Positions 1-5,654 of a stretch of 6,032 nt of DNA are shown one piece after another. The notes beneath the pieces are model-generated. The model was not told the origin of the DNA, ran no database searches, and worked only from the letters and a program-made list of their open reading frames with translations. A program made the position numbers and the translations under genes. Position 1 is the stretch's first letter; each line of letters starts with the position of its first letter. Source of the stretch: Actinomycetota bacterium (GTDB lineage Bacteria > Actinomycetota > Thermoleophilia > Gaiellales > Gaiellaceae); the NCBI GenBank assembly GCA_013698195.1, contig JACCVK010000087.1:1-6032 (forward strand), written 5' to 3'.

Positions 1-186
1 TACGGCTTCGCGGGGCAGGTGGACGGGATCGTCGGCCGCATTCGCGAGGAGCTCGGAGCCGACGCTCGTGCGGTTGCCACCGGCGGCCTCGCGGATCTCG
101 TGGCGCCCCACTCGACAACGATCGAGAGGGTCGACCCCTTCCTTACCCTCGACGGCCTGCGCATGGTGTGGGAGCTGAACCGGTGA
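1..186 (+). CDS. coaX: Type III pantothenate kinase, C-terminal end (partial)
   Basis: This is the last 61 codons of a gene that enters from the left edge and ends at a TGA at 184-186. CoaX phosphorylates pantothenate with ATP, the first step of coenzyme A synthesis, in the cytoplasm. The visible part carries the family's C-terminal signature: YGFAGQVDGIV, then a helix, then ATGGLADLVAP (ATP-site glycines), then the closing DPFLTLDGLRMVWELN block. That block closely matches the usual 'vdp-LtLdGL-iye-N' ending, so the C-terminus looks intact. The ASKHA-fold N-terminal half lies outside the window. A coaX gene upstream of dus, greA and lysS is a familiar arrangement, which supports the call. 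The exporter gene begins 10 nt downstream on the same strand and may be co-transcribed. Confidence 0.9.
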   Translation, partial: YGFAGQVDGIVGRIREELGADARAVATGGLADLVAPHSTTIERVDPFLTLDGLRMVWELNR

Positions 187-196
187 TCCTCGACCG

Positions 197-834
197 ATGA
201 CTCCCGACTCTGGTCGTCTCGCCGTCTTCAGCGTCGCCGCCCTGGCGCTCCTGCTCGTGCCGGGGCCGGCCGTGCTGTACGTCGTGGCGCGCTCGATCCA
301 GCAGGGCCGACGGGCGGGACTGGCGTCGGTGCTCGGGATCCACGTCGGCACGCTCGTTCACATCGCGGCCGCCACGCGGGCCTCTCGGCGCTCGTCGTCT
401 CGTCAGCCGTCGCCTTCACTGCCGTGAAGATCGCCGGCGCTGTCTATCTCGTCGGACTCGGACTGTGGACGCTCTTCTCCCGTAGCTCGAGCACGGAGAT
501 CGCACTTGGCGGCGAGCGGGATCTACGGCGCGCCTTTGCGCAGGGCATCGTCGTGAACGTCCTGAACCCGAAGACGGCGCTCTTCTTCCTCGCGTTCCTA
601 CCGCAGTTCGTCGATCCGAATGCCGCGCATCCCGCGCTTCAGATCGCGTTTCTTGGTGTTCTCTTTGCGCTCTTGGGGCTCGTCTCCGACTCCCTCTGGG
701 CCCTTGCCGCGGGCACGGCGGGCGGGATGCTGCGCCGGTCGAGACGCTTCGTGCGCACGCAGCGCTATGTCACGGGAAGCGTCTACATCGGCCTGGGCGC
801 GGCCACGGCGCTCGCGGGCGACCCCGCGGACTGA
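197..834 (+). pseudogene. LysE/RhtB-family amino-acid exporter, one-base frameshift
   Basis: Two overlapping frames together make one LysE/RhtB-type exporter of about 212 residues, the normal family size. The first frame (ATG at 197) gives transmembrane segment 1 with the PGPA motif (residues 22-25) and most of segment 2, up to THR60 at 374-376. The second frame continues with AGLSALVVSSAVAF, then segment 3, the NPKTALFFLAFLPQF signature of segment 4, and segments 5 and 6, stopping at TGA 832-834. Adding one G in the acgcggg run at 374-380 restores a continuous family-like protein (IAAAT-AGLSALVV). Without it, the first frame stops at 427 and the second has its first ATG at 424. Members export amino acids or related small molecules across the inner membrane; the substrate here is unknown. 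Both halves remain well conserved, so this is either a very recent mutation or a sequencing/assembly error. If it is an error, the gene is intact. No strong ribosome site precedes 197. Confidence 0.82.
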
Positions 835-841
835 GCCAGTC
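829..841. repeat. Short perfect hairpin at exporter stop codon
   Basis: The arms GACTG (829-833) and CAGTC (837-841) pair perfectly around the loop AGC. The TGA stop of the exporter frame (832-834) lies in this hairpin. It sits between the convergent exporter and dusB genes. It has no T-run and is short, so a terminator role is weak. It could be a remnant of an interspersed repeat, but one copy proves nothing. Confidence 0.3.
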
Positions 842-872
842 GAAGTACGCACCTCGGGGGGACTTGCGAGCC

Positions 873-1931
873 TCAGCCTCCGCCGTAAACGGAGATCGGC
901 AGCTCGAGCGTCACCTCGTCGCCAGACGGTATCTCGGCCTCGAGTTGTTCGACGAGCTCGATCGCCCCGGGCGCCGCGGCGAACAGCCGGCGCTCGACCT
1001 CCTCGGGCGAGTCGAGCCGGAGGAGCTCCTGCTTGAACGCTTTGGGAAAACGTCCCTGACCGAGGTACCAGCCGTAGAACTTCTTCAAGAACCCGGAGGC
1101 GCGACGTTCGCCGAGCTCCCGCACGGACTCGCGGATGAAGAGGACGAGCTCGGCCGCTACCTCCTCGCGGGTCGGCTCGCAATCGCCTCCCTCCACGATC
1201 TCCCGGAGCACCCACGGGTTGCCCTGGGCTCCTCGACCGACCATCACGGCTGCCGCTCCGGTGGTCGCGAGAACGGTCTGCGCCCGTGCTCTCGAGACGA
1301 TGTCGCCCGATGCGACGACAGGGACGTCGACGAGCGACACGAGCTCCCCCGTCAAAGCGTGATCCGCGGTTCCGGTGTACATCTGCTCCGCCGAGCGGGG
1401 GTGCAGCGCGAGCGAGGCCGCGCCAGCCTCCACCAGTCGCGGGCCGAGCTCGAGACAAGCTCGAGAGCCGTTCTTGACTCCGCGCCGGAGCTTCACGCTC
1501 ACCGGGAGCTCGACCGCCTGGGCGACAGCGTCGACGAGCCTCGCCGCGCGGTTCGGATCCTCGAGTAGCGTCGCGCCCGCACCTGTGCGCGTGACCTTTC
1601 TCACGGGGCAGCCGAAGTTGAGATCGACGATGTCCGCGCCCGCCGCCTCCACCATTCGCGCCGCTTCGACCATCGGAGCAGGCTCGCAGCCGAAGAGCTG
1701 GATCGCGAGCGGATGCTCGTCGGACGCGACCCGGAGGTACCCGAGGGTGCGCTCGTTCCGGTGCTCGATTCCCGCGCAGCTCACCATCTCAGAGCAGACG
1801 AGACCGGCTCCGTAGCGGCGGCCCTGGCGGCGAAATGCCTGCACGCTCACGCCGGCCATCGGCGCGAGCACGAGGCGCGTCGGGATCTCCACGTCGCGGA
1901 TCCACCACGTGCTCCGGAGTTCGACGTTCAC
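873..1931 (-). CDS. dusB: tRNA-dihydrouridine synthase (DusB/NifR3 type)
   Basis: This 352-residue protein is an FMN-dependent enzyme that reduces uridine to dihydrouridine in the tRNA D-loop, using NADPH. It is a TIM barrel. Visible marks are LAPMAGVS (residues 22-29, FMN binding), DLNFGCPV with the catalytic acid Cys108, KVTRTGAGATLL just after it, Lys147 in SVKLRRG, His177 in LHPRS, SGDI (208-211, phosphate binding) and VGRGAQGNPW (231-240). The C-terminal helical tRNA-binding part contains FLKKFYGWYL. The DLNFGCPVRKV context is that of the DusB/NifR3 branch; which uridine is modified cannot be read from sequence. Translation starts at GTG (1931-1929), with no clear Shine-Dalgarno. A TAGCAT box lies 9 nt upstream on the same strand, so a leaderless or nearly leaderless transcript is possible. 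The gene is divergent from greA (111-nt gap) and convergent with the exporter (38-nt gap); it stops at TGA 875-873. Confidence 0.95.
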   Translation of the reverse strand: MNVELRSTWWIRDVEIPTRLVLAPMAGVSVQAFRRQGRRYGAGLVCSEMVSCAGIEHRNERTLGYLRVASDEHPLAIQLFGCEPAPMVEAARMVEAAGADIVDLNFGCPVRKVTRTGAGATLLEDPNRAARLVDAVAQAVELPVSVKLRRGVKNGSRACLELGPRLVEAGAASLALHPRSAEQMYTGTADHALTGELVSLVDVPVVASGDIVSRARAQTVLATTGAAAVMVGRGAQGNPWVLREIVEGGDCEPTREEVAAELVLFIRESVRELGERRASGFLKKFYGWYLGQGRFPKAFKQELLRLDSPEEVERRLFAAAPGAIELVEQLEAEIPSGDEVTLELPISVYGGG

Positions 1932-1940
1932 GACCCGCGA

Positions 1941-1946
1941 ATGCTA
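1941..1946 (-). promoter_or_regulatory. Candidate -10 box for dusB
   Basis: Read on the minus strand, TAGCAT fits the actinobacterial TANNNT -10 pattern and ends 9 nt before the GTG start of dusB. Transcription would then begin at or within a few bases of the start codon, which agrees with the lack of a Shine-Dalgarno. No convincing -35 box was found, so this rests on a six-base match and its position. Confidence 0.3.
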
Positions 1947-1957
1947 GCCACGTGCCG

Positions 1958-1987
1958 TTGACGAGCCTCTTCGACCGCAGCTACCAT
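1958..1987 (+). promoter_or_regulatory. Sigma-70-type promoter for greA-lysS
   Basis: A -35 box TTGACG (1958-1963) and a -10 box TACCAT (1982-1987) are separated by 18 nt, a workable housekeeping promoter. Transcription would start near 1994, giving a leader of about 50 nt before greA. It lies in the 111-nt gap between divergent dusB and greA and overlaps neither coding region. Confidence 0.55.
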
Positions 1988-2001
1988 TCCCGGCCGTTCG
2001 A

Positions 2002-2016
2002 GGGGCTGCCAGCCCC
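2002..2016 (+). other. Hairpin in greA leader
   Basis: The arms GGGGCT (2002-2007) and AGCCCC (2011-2016) form a 6-bp GC-rich stem with loop GCC, inside the predicted 5' leader of greA. It is 16 nt upstream of the Shine-Dalgarno. No U-run follows it, so it is not a classical attenuator. A structural or regulatory role is possible but unproven. Confidence 0.3.
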
Positions 2017-2032
2017 CCGCACCACCATCTCT

Positions 2033-2038
2033 GGAGGG
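2033..2038 (+). promoter_or_regulatory. Strong Shine-Dalgarno fixing the GTG start of greA
   Basis: GGAGGG ends 4 nt before the GTG at 2043 (5 nt if GGAGG is counted), which is optimal spacing. It makes this GTG the clear choice of start. It also contrasts with lysS downstream, which has no obvious site of its own. Confidence 0.75.
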
Positions 2039-2042
2039 TTTT

Positions 2043-2519
2043 GTGAAGGAAGTAATCCTCACTCCCGAGGGTTTCAAGCAGTTGAAGGGAGAACTCGACC
2101 ACCTGCGCACGAACCGCCGGCGCGAGGTCGCGGAGCGCATCGCGGCTGCGCGTGCGTTCGGCGAGATCGCCGAGAACGCGGAGTACGACGACGCGAAGAA
2201 CGAGCAGATGATGCTCGAGCACCGGATCGCCCAGCTCGAGGAGCGCGTCGCGAACGCCCGGCTCATCGACACGAAGCGCGTGGACACGAGCGTCGTCTCG
2301 ATTGGCTCGGTCGTCCGGTTGCGCGATGTCGACGCGAAGGAGACGATCGAGTACTTCATCGTCGGCTCGGCCGAAGCCAACCCGGCAGAACGGAAGCTCT
2401 CGAACGAGTCCCCGGTAGGCAAGGCGATCATGGGCCACAAGAAGGGCGAGACGGTCGAGGTCGCGACGCCGAAGGGCGCGAAGCTCAAGTTCAAGATCAT
2501 GGAGATCAAGGCCGCGTAG
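2043..2519 (+). CDS. greA: Transcription elongation factor GreA
   Basis: GreA enters the secondary channel of RNA polymerase and stimulates cleavage of backtracked RNA, so stalled elongation complexes can resume. The 158 residues match the family's usual length. Residues 1-75 form the antiparallel coiled coil, starting LTPEGFKQLKGELDHL, with its tip at GEIAENAEYDDAKNEQ (40-55). Residues 85-158 form the FKBP-like C-terminal domain, with SIGSVVRLRD, SNESPVGKAIMG and the VEVATPKG ending. The tip is unusual: the acidic pair known in E. coli GreA as Asp41 and Glu44 appears here as Glu41 and Glu44. The charge is kept with one longer side chain, so activity is probably retained. The gene starts at GTG behind a good Shine-Dalgarno, and lysS follows after 11 nt, implying one transcript. 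Confidence 0.96.
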   Translation: MKEVILTPEGFKQLKGELDHLRTNRRREVAERIAAARAFGEIAENAEYDDAKNEQMMLEHRIAQLEERVANARLIDTKRVDTSVVSIGSVVRLRDVDAKETIEYFIVGSAEANPAERKLSNESPVGKAIMGHKKGETVEVATPKGAKLKFKIMEIKAA

Positions 2520-2530
2520 ACTCGGGCGCC

Positions 2531-3901
2531 ATGCCCGCGCCCAAGCGCTTTCCGGACCGAGGGGAGATCGCGGCTGTCCGGGTCGAGATCGAGCCGCTCG
2601 AGAGCGGTTCGGAGCTTGCCGAAGTGCGACGCCTCGCTGGTCGCGTGCTGGCACGGAGAGAGCTCGGGAAGCTTGTCTTTCTCGATCTGGTCGACCGGTC
2701 GGGGCGGATCCAGCTTCTGTGCGACACAAGTCGCACGGGCGCAGTCGAGGTCCGTCTCGGCGACGTGGTGGGCGTTACCGGGAAGCCCGCCAAGTCTCGG
2801 CGCGGCGAGCCGTCGCTCGCGGTCGACTCGCTGGAAGTGCTCGCATCCAACCGGAGCCCGCTCCCCGACACGTTCCACGGGCTGACGGACGTCGAGACGC
2901 GCTATCGCAAGCGCCACCTCGACCTCCTCATGAACGAGGAGTCGCGGGAGCTCTTCCTGCTCCGCGCCCGCATCGTGACCGCGGTGCGCGGCTATCTGGA
3001 CGCAGAGGGATTCGTAGAGGTCGAGACTCCGGTTCTCCAGCCGCGGTACGGCGGCGCCTTCGCGCACCCGTTCGTCACCCACTCGAAGGAGCTCGACGCC
3101 GATCTCTACCTTCGCATCGCGACCGAGCTCTACCTCAAGCGTCTGATCGTGGGCGGGCTCGAGCGCGTCTACGAGATCGGAAAGGACTTCCGCAACGAGA
3201 GCATCTCCTACAAGCACCAGCCCGAGTTCACGATGCTCGAGTGGTACGAGGCGTACGCGGACTACAGCGACACGATGGAGCGGATCGAGACGATGGTCGA
3301 ACGAGTGGCACTCGAGGTGCTCGGCGCCACCGTCGTCATGTTCCGCGGGCATGAGGTCGACCTGAAGCGGCCCTGGCGCCGACTCGGGTTCGTCGAGTCG
3401 CTCGAGGAGCTCGAGCTCTGGACACGCGACGAGCAGGAGCTGCGTGCCTGGCTGACCGAGCGGGGTGTCGACACCGATGCCGACAGGGACTGGACCCAGC
3501 TCATCGACCATGCGTTCTCGCACTTCGTCGAGCCGAGCCTGATCGAGCCGAGCATCGTCTTCGGGCACCCGACCGAGCTCTCGCCGTTCGCCCGGACGAT
3601 GGAGGAGGACCCCTCGCTCGCCGAGCGGTTCGAGTTTTTCGCCGCCGGGTTGGAGCTCGGCAACGCGTACTCGGAGATCAACGACGCCGAGACGCAGCAG
3701 CGGCGTTTCGACGAGCAGTTGGAGCGCACCGAAGGCGTGCCCGGGGATCCCGACTACGTGGAGGCGCTCTCGTACGGCATGCCGCCGACATCCGGCCTAG
3801 GTCTCGGCATCGACCGGCTCGCAATGCTCCTCTCGGGGAGCGAGACGATCCGCGACGTGATCCTCTTTCCTGCGCTGCGGACACAAGGACAAATCTTGTA
3901 G
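2531..3901 (+). CDS. lysS: Lysyl-tRNA synthetase, class II
   Basis: LysRS charges tRNA-Lys with lysine at the expense of ATP. This 456-residue protein has an OB-fold anticodon-binding domain (about 33-107, including RRELGKLVFLDLVDRSGRIQLLC) followed by a class II catalytic core. Motif 1 is around GYLDAEGFVEVETPVLQ (154-170). Motif 2 runs FRNES...HQPEFTMLE (220-237). LELGNAYSEIND (374-385) and motif 3, GLGLGIDRLAML (422-433), complete the site. It is shorter than the roughly 490-505 residues typical of bacterial LysS, mainly because the N-terminal helical extension before the OB fold is missing. ATG 2531 is chosen because it lies 11 nt after the greA stop and no start-like codon lies between. 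There is no obvious Shine-Dalgarno, so translational coupling to greA is likely. After the normal ILFPALR end there is a six-residue tail, TQGQIL, and a TAG supplied by the left palindrome of the RAYT unit. Confidence 0.96.
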   Translation: MPAPKRFPDRGEIAAVRVEIEPLESGSELAEVRRLAGRVLARRELGKLVFLDLVDRSGRIQLLCDTSRTGAVEVRLGDVVGVTGKPAKSRRGEPSLAVDSLEVLASNRSPLPDTFHGLTDVETRYRKRHLDLLMNEESRELFLLRARIVTAVRGYLDAEGFVEVETPVLQPRYGGAFAHPFVTHSKELDADLYLRIATELYLKRLIVGGLERVYEIGKDFRNESISYKHQPEFTMLEWYEAYADYSDTMERIETMVERVALEVLGATVVMFRGHEVDLKRPWRRLGFVESLEELELWTRDEQELRAWLTERGVDTDADRDWTQLIDHAFSHFVEPSLIEPSIVFGHPTELSPFARTMEEDPSLAERFEFFAAGLELGNAYSEINDAETQQRRFDEQLERTEGVPGDPDYVEALSYGMPPTSGLGLGIDRLAMLLSGSETIRDVILFPALRTQGQIL

Positions 3902-3925
3902 GAGCGAGATATATCTCGCCCCTAC
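3898..3925. repeat. Left REP-like palindrome
   Basis: This is a 28-nt inverted repeat with arms GTAGGAGCGAGATA and TATCTCGCCCCTAC. It is perfect except for one A:C mismatch (3903 against 3920). It begins with GTAG, overlaps the TAG stop of lysS (3899-3901), and could fold in RNA as a terminator-like stem without a U-run. Compared with the right copy it differs at three positions; two of these are the two sides of one base pair (3908 and 3915). Confidence 0.88.
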
Positions 3926-3984
3926 GGTCGATTGGCGCGAACTCGTAGCACTGATGTGGCCCACTGGCGAGCAACGATGAACTC

Positions 3985-4422
3985 GTGTGCCGGCGGCGCG
4001 AGCTTCGTATCCACGGCTTCGACTACTCGACCGCGGGGCTGTATTTCGTCACGTCGTGCACATTCGACCGTGCGTGCATCTTCGGTGTCGTTGTCGAGGG
4101 CACGGTTCTGCTCTCACGGTTCGGGGTCGCCGCTCGAGATTGCCTCGCTGCGATCCCTGACCACCACGGAGGCGTCGTCGTCGATGCGTCCGTCGTGATG
4201 CCGAATCATGTGCACGCGATTCTCGCGTTGGATGGACGCGCGACGCTCGGCGCCGTGCTCGGCACGTACAAGGCCGGGTTATCTCGGTTAACAGGTCATC
4301 GACGTTTTTGGCAGCGCGGTTACCACGATCACGTCATCCGCGACGAGCCAGATCTCGCTCGGATCCGCGAATACATCGAACATCCTCTGAGATGGACACT
4401 CGACCCTGAGAACCCATCGTAG
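3985..4422 (+). CDS. REP-associated tyrosine transposase (RAYT, Y1_Tnp/HUH)
   Basis: This 145-residue protein belongs to the HUH single-strand DNA nucleases related to IS200/IS605 TnpA, in the RAYT branch that processes REP hairpins. The N-terminus, RRRELRIHGFDYSTAGLYFVT, is the usual RAYT opening. The metal-binding HUH motif is His75-Val-His77 in VVMPNHVHAIL. The end FWQRGYHDHVIRD (108-120), then LARIREYIEHPLRW, is the family's conserved tail. Tyr130 in EYIEHP is the best candidate nucleophile, by analogy with the YI-x-N-Q context of IS200 TnpA; Tyr113 is the alternative. The GTG start at 3985 is the first start codon after the in-frame stop at 3952-3954. There is no clear ribosome site, so expression may be low. 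It contains two TTA leucine codons (4279-4281 and 4288-4290), which I did not see in its GC-rich neighbours; this fits transfer. Its TAG stop lies in the right palindrome. Confidence 0.9.
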   Translation: MCRRRELRIHGFDYSTAGLYFVTSCTFDRACIFGVVVEGTVLLSRFGVAARDCLAAIPDHHGGVVVDASVVMPNHVHAILALDGRATLGAVLGTYKAGLSRLTGHRRFWQRGYHDHVIRDEPDLARIREYIEHPLRWTLDPENPS

Positions 4423-4447
4423 GGGCGACATATATGTCGCCCCTACG
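4418..4447. repeat. Right REP-like palindrome, also likely two-way terminator
   Basis: This is a perfect 30-nt inverted repeat with arms CGTAGGGGCGACATA and TATGTCGCCCCTACG. As RNA it would give about 13 base pairs closed by a TATA loop, on either strand. It contains the TAG stop of the RAYT (4420-4422) on the plus strand and the TAG stop of the epimerase (4445-4443) on the minus strand. It fills the whole gap between these convergent genes, so it may end transcription from both sides, although no U-run follows. Confidence 0.9.
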
Positions 4448-5429
4448 CGGCGGTTTCGACCCGACTGCGCTCGAACGCGATTACGTCGTCGAGGATCTCG
4501 TCGAGCGTCTTCGTCGGCGCCCATCCGATCGCCGCGCCGATCTTCTCGATCGACGGGACGCGATGGAACATCTCCTCCATCGATCCGTGTGGGAACACGT
4601 CCTCGTACGGCACGAACGTGATCTCCGACGAGCTGCCGGCTTTGGCGCGGACGCGCTTGGCGAGCTCGCCGATGGCGATCCGCTCCTGCGAGCCGATGTT
4701 GAAGAGCGCGCCCGAGACTCCTGAGTCCATCAGTCCCATGAGGCCACGCACGGTGTCGGAGACGTGGCAGAAGCACCGCGTCTGCATGCCGTCGCCGTGC
4801 ACCTCGAGCGGACGCTCGCCGAGCGCAGAGGAGACAAAGCGCGGGATCACCATCCCGTACTGGCCTGACTGGCGGGGCCCGACCGTGTTGAAGAGGCGGG
4901 CGATGATGCAGTCGAGACCGCGCTCCTCGTGCCAGGCGAGCGCGAGGAACTCGTCGATCGCCTTCGAGTCTGCGTACGCCCAGCGCCGCGCGGTCGTCGG
5001 CCCGTAGATCCGCCGCGCGTCTTCGGCGAGCAGCTGCTCTTCCGGATGGTCGCCGTATACCTCCGACGAGGAGGCGACGAGCACGCGCTTGCCGAACTTC
5101 GTGCAGTACTCGAGGACGTTCTCCGTCCCCTGGATGTTCGTCAGCAGCGTGTGTCCAGGCTGTTCCACGATGAGCTGGACGCCGACCACCGCGGCGAGGT
5201 GGTACACCACGTCGCACTTGTGCACGAGCTCGCTGACGACCGCGGGTGAGAGCACCGACTCGACCACGAGGTGGAAGTCGTCCCGCTCGGTGAGTCCCGC
5301 GAGGTTCTCCATCGATCCCGTCGACACGTCGTCGAGCGCGTACACCTCCCAGCCCTGCTCGAGCAGGAGCTCGGCGAGATGCGAGCCGATAAAGCCGGCG
5401 CCGCCGGTGATCAGGGCCTTGCCGGGCAT
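4443..5429 (-). CDS. NAD-dependent sugar-nucleotide epimerase/dehydratase
   Basis: This 328-residue extended short-chain dehydrogenase/reductase probably acts on a nucleotide sugar for cell-surface polysaccharide. The Rossmann motif GGAGFIG is at 9-15, and ALDD (31-34) after strand 2 is typical of NAD-preferring members. YHLAA (76-80) follows strand 4. The catalytic triad is a Ser in ASSSEVYG (119-126), then Tyr152 and Lys156 in YADSK. RLFNTVGPRQ (178-187) and HGDGMQTRCFCHVSD (211-225) form the sugar-nucleotide site. These last blocks resemble the UDP-glucuronate decarboxylase/UDP-sugar 4-epimerase group, but family members with different products share them, so I give no symbol. ATG 5429 directly precedes the Rossmann strand. 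No Shine-Dalgarno is evident, but a TAGTCT box ends 6 nt upstream, suggesting a leaderless mRNA. It is divergent from clpC. No glycosyltransferase neighbours are visible, and its presence in this housekeeping cluster is unexplained. Confidence 0.88.
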   Translation of the reverse strand: MPGKALITGGAGFIGSHLAELLLEQGWEVYALDDVSTGSMENLAGLTERDDFHLVVESVLSPAVVSELVHKCDVVYHLAAVVGVQLIVEQPGHTLLTNIQGTENVLEYCTKFGKRVLVASSSEVYGDHPEEQLLAEDARRIYGPTTARRWAYADSKAIDEFLALAWHEERGLDCIIARLFNTVGPRQSGQYGMVIPRFVSSALGERPLEVHGDGMQTRCFCHVSDTVRGLMGLMDSGVSGALFNIGSQERIAIGELAKRVRAKAGSSSEITFVPYEDVFPHGSMEEMFHRVPSIEKIGAAIGWAPTKTLDEILDDVIAFERSRVETAA

Positions 5430-5435
5430 CTCGCA

Positions 5436-5441
5436 AGACTA
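5436..5441 (-). promoter_or_regulatory. Candidate -10 box for the epimerase
   Basis: TAGTCT on the minus strand fits TANNNT and leaves 6 nt before the ATG. Transcription would start at about the A of the start codon, a layout common for leaderless actinobacterial genes. I found no clear -35 element. Confidence 0.35.
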
Positions 5442-5645
5442 ACCGGCAACACCGCCGGCAACGCCTAGTGCCTGGCTCAACTGGCCGTTCGTCCAGGGTC
5501 GCGCACTCACGGAAGGGGTTTCACAAGCCGATGAGAATCCTTGAACGAATCTGTAAAGACGGCACCGGAAGGCCGTCGGCTACGATCAGGCCTCACCTTC
5601 GACCCGGAGCGCGGCAATCCCGTCGGCCTCCGGAGACGTAGACCG

Positions 5646-5654
5646 AAAGGAGGG
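5646..5654 (+). promoter_or_regulatory. Shine-Dalgarno of clpC, supports a TTG start
   Basis: AAAGGAGGG is a near-perfect anti-16S match. Its GGAGG core (5649-5653) ends 10 nt before the TTG at 5664. A second purine run, GGAGGAG (5657-5663), abuts the TTG and is too close to act by itself. No ATG or GTG lies in frame nearby, so these sites point to TTG. Confidence 0.65.

Larger units (their letters stand above)
3898..4447 (+). mobile_element. REP-RAYT-REP unit (REPtron-like)
   Basis: The unit consists of a left palindrome (3898-3925), a 59-nt spacer, a RAYT transposase gene (3985-4422) and a right palindrome (4418-4447). It sits between the 3' ends of lysS and the epimerase. RAYTs are known to sit next to the REP palindromes they act on, and REPs described from gamma-proteobacteria carry a GTAG tetranucleotide at the foot of the hairpin. 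GTAG is the first four bases of both palindromes here. I saw no target duplication, which fits the IS200/IS605-like single-strand mechanism. Whether the whole unit ever moved as one piece, or the transposase only spreads the palindromes, cannot be told from one copy. Confidence 0.75.

Noticed and set aside
598..1458. 286-codon minus-strand frame overlapping the exporter and dusB
   Set aside because: It is a composition-driven shadow with Arg/Ala/Gly-rich translation; dusB in the neighbouring frame is unambiguous.
1835..2530. Upstream in-frame extension of lysS to position 1835
   Set aside because: It would overlap all of greA and part of dusB and encodes low-complexity Arg-rich sequence unlike any LysRS N-terminus; ATG 2531 fits the operon.
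1928..3568. Long open frame (546 codons) on the minus strand across greA and lysS
   Set aside because: It is a GC-rich shadow of two clearly conserved plus-strand genes, and its translation shows no recognisable domain.
3939..3986. 8-nt direct repeat GAACTCGT (3939-3946 and 3979-3986) and a lone GTAG (3945-3948) in the spacer before the RAYT
   Set aside because: They could be element ends or a cleavage site, but 8-mers recur by chance and no hairpin accompanies them.
3898..4447. CRISPR array or toxin-antitoxin reading of the palindrome pair
   Set aside because: There are only two repeats, separated by a transposase gene, with no spacer series and no toxin-like small gene.
4288..5436. 382-codon minus-strand frame antisense to the RAYT tail and overlapping the epimerase
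   Set aside because: It is an Arg-rich shadow of the epimerase in another frame, while the epimerase frame has a full Rossmann and YxxxK pattern.
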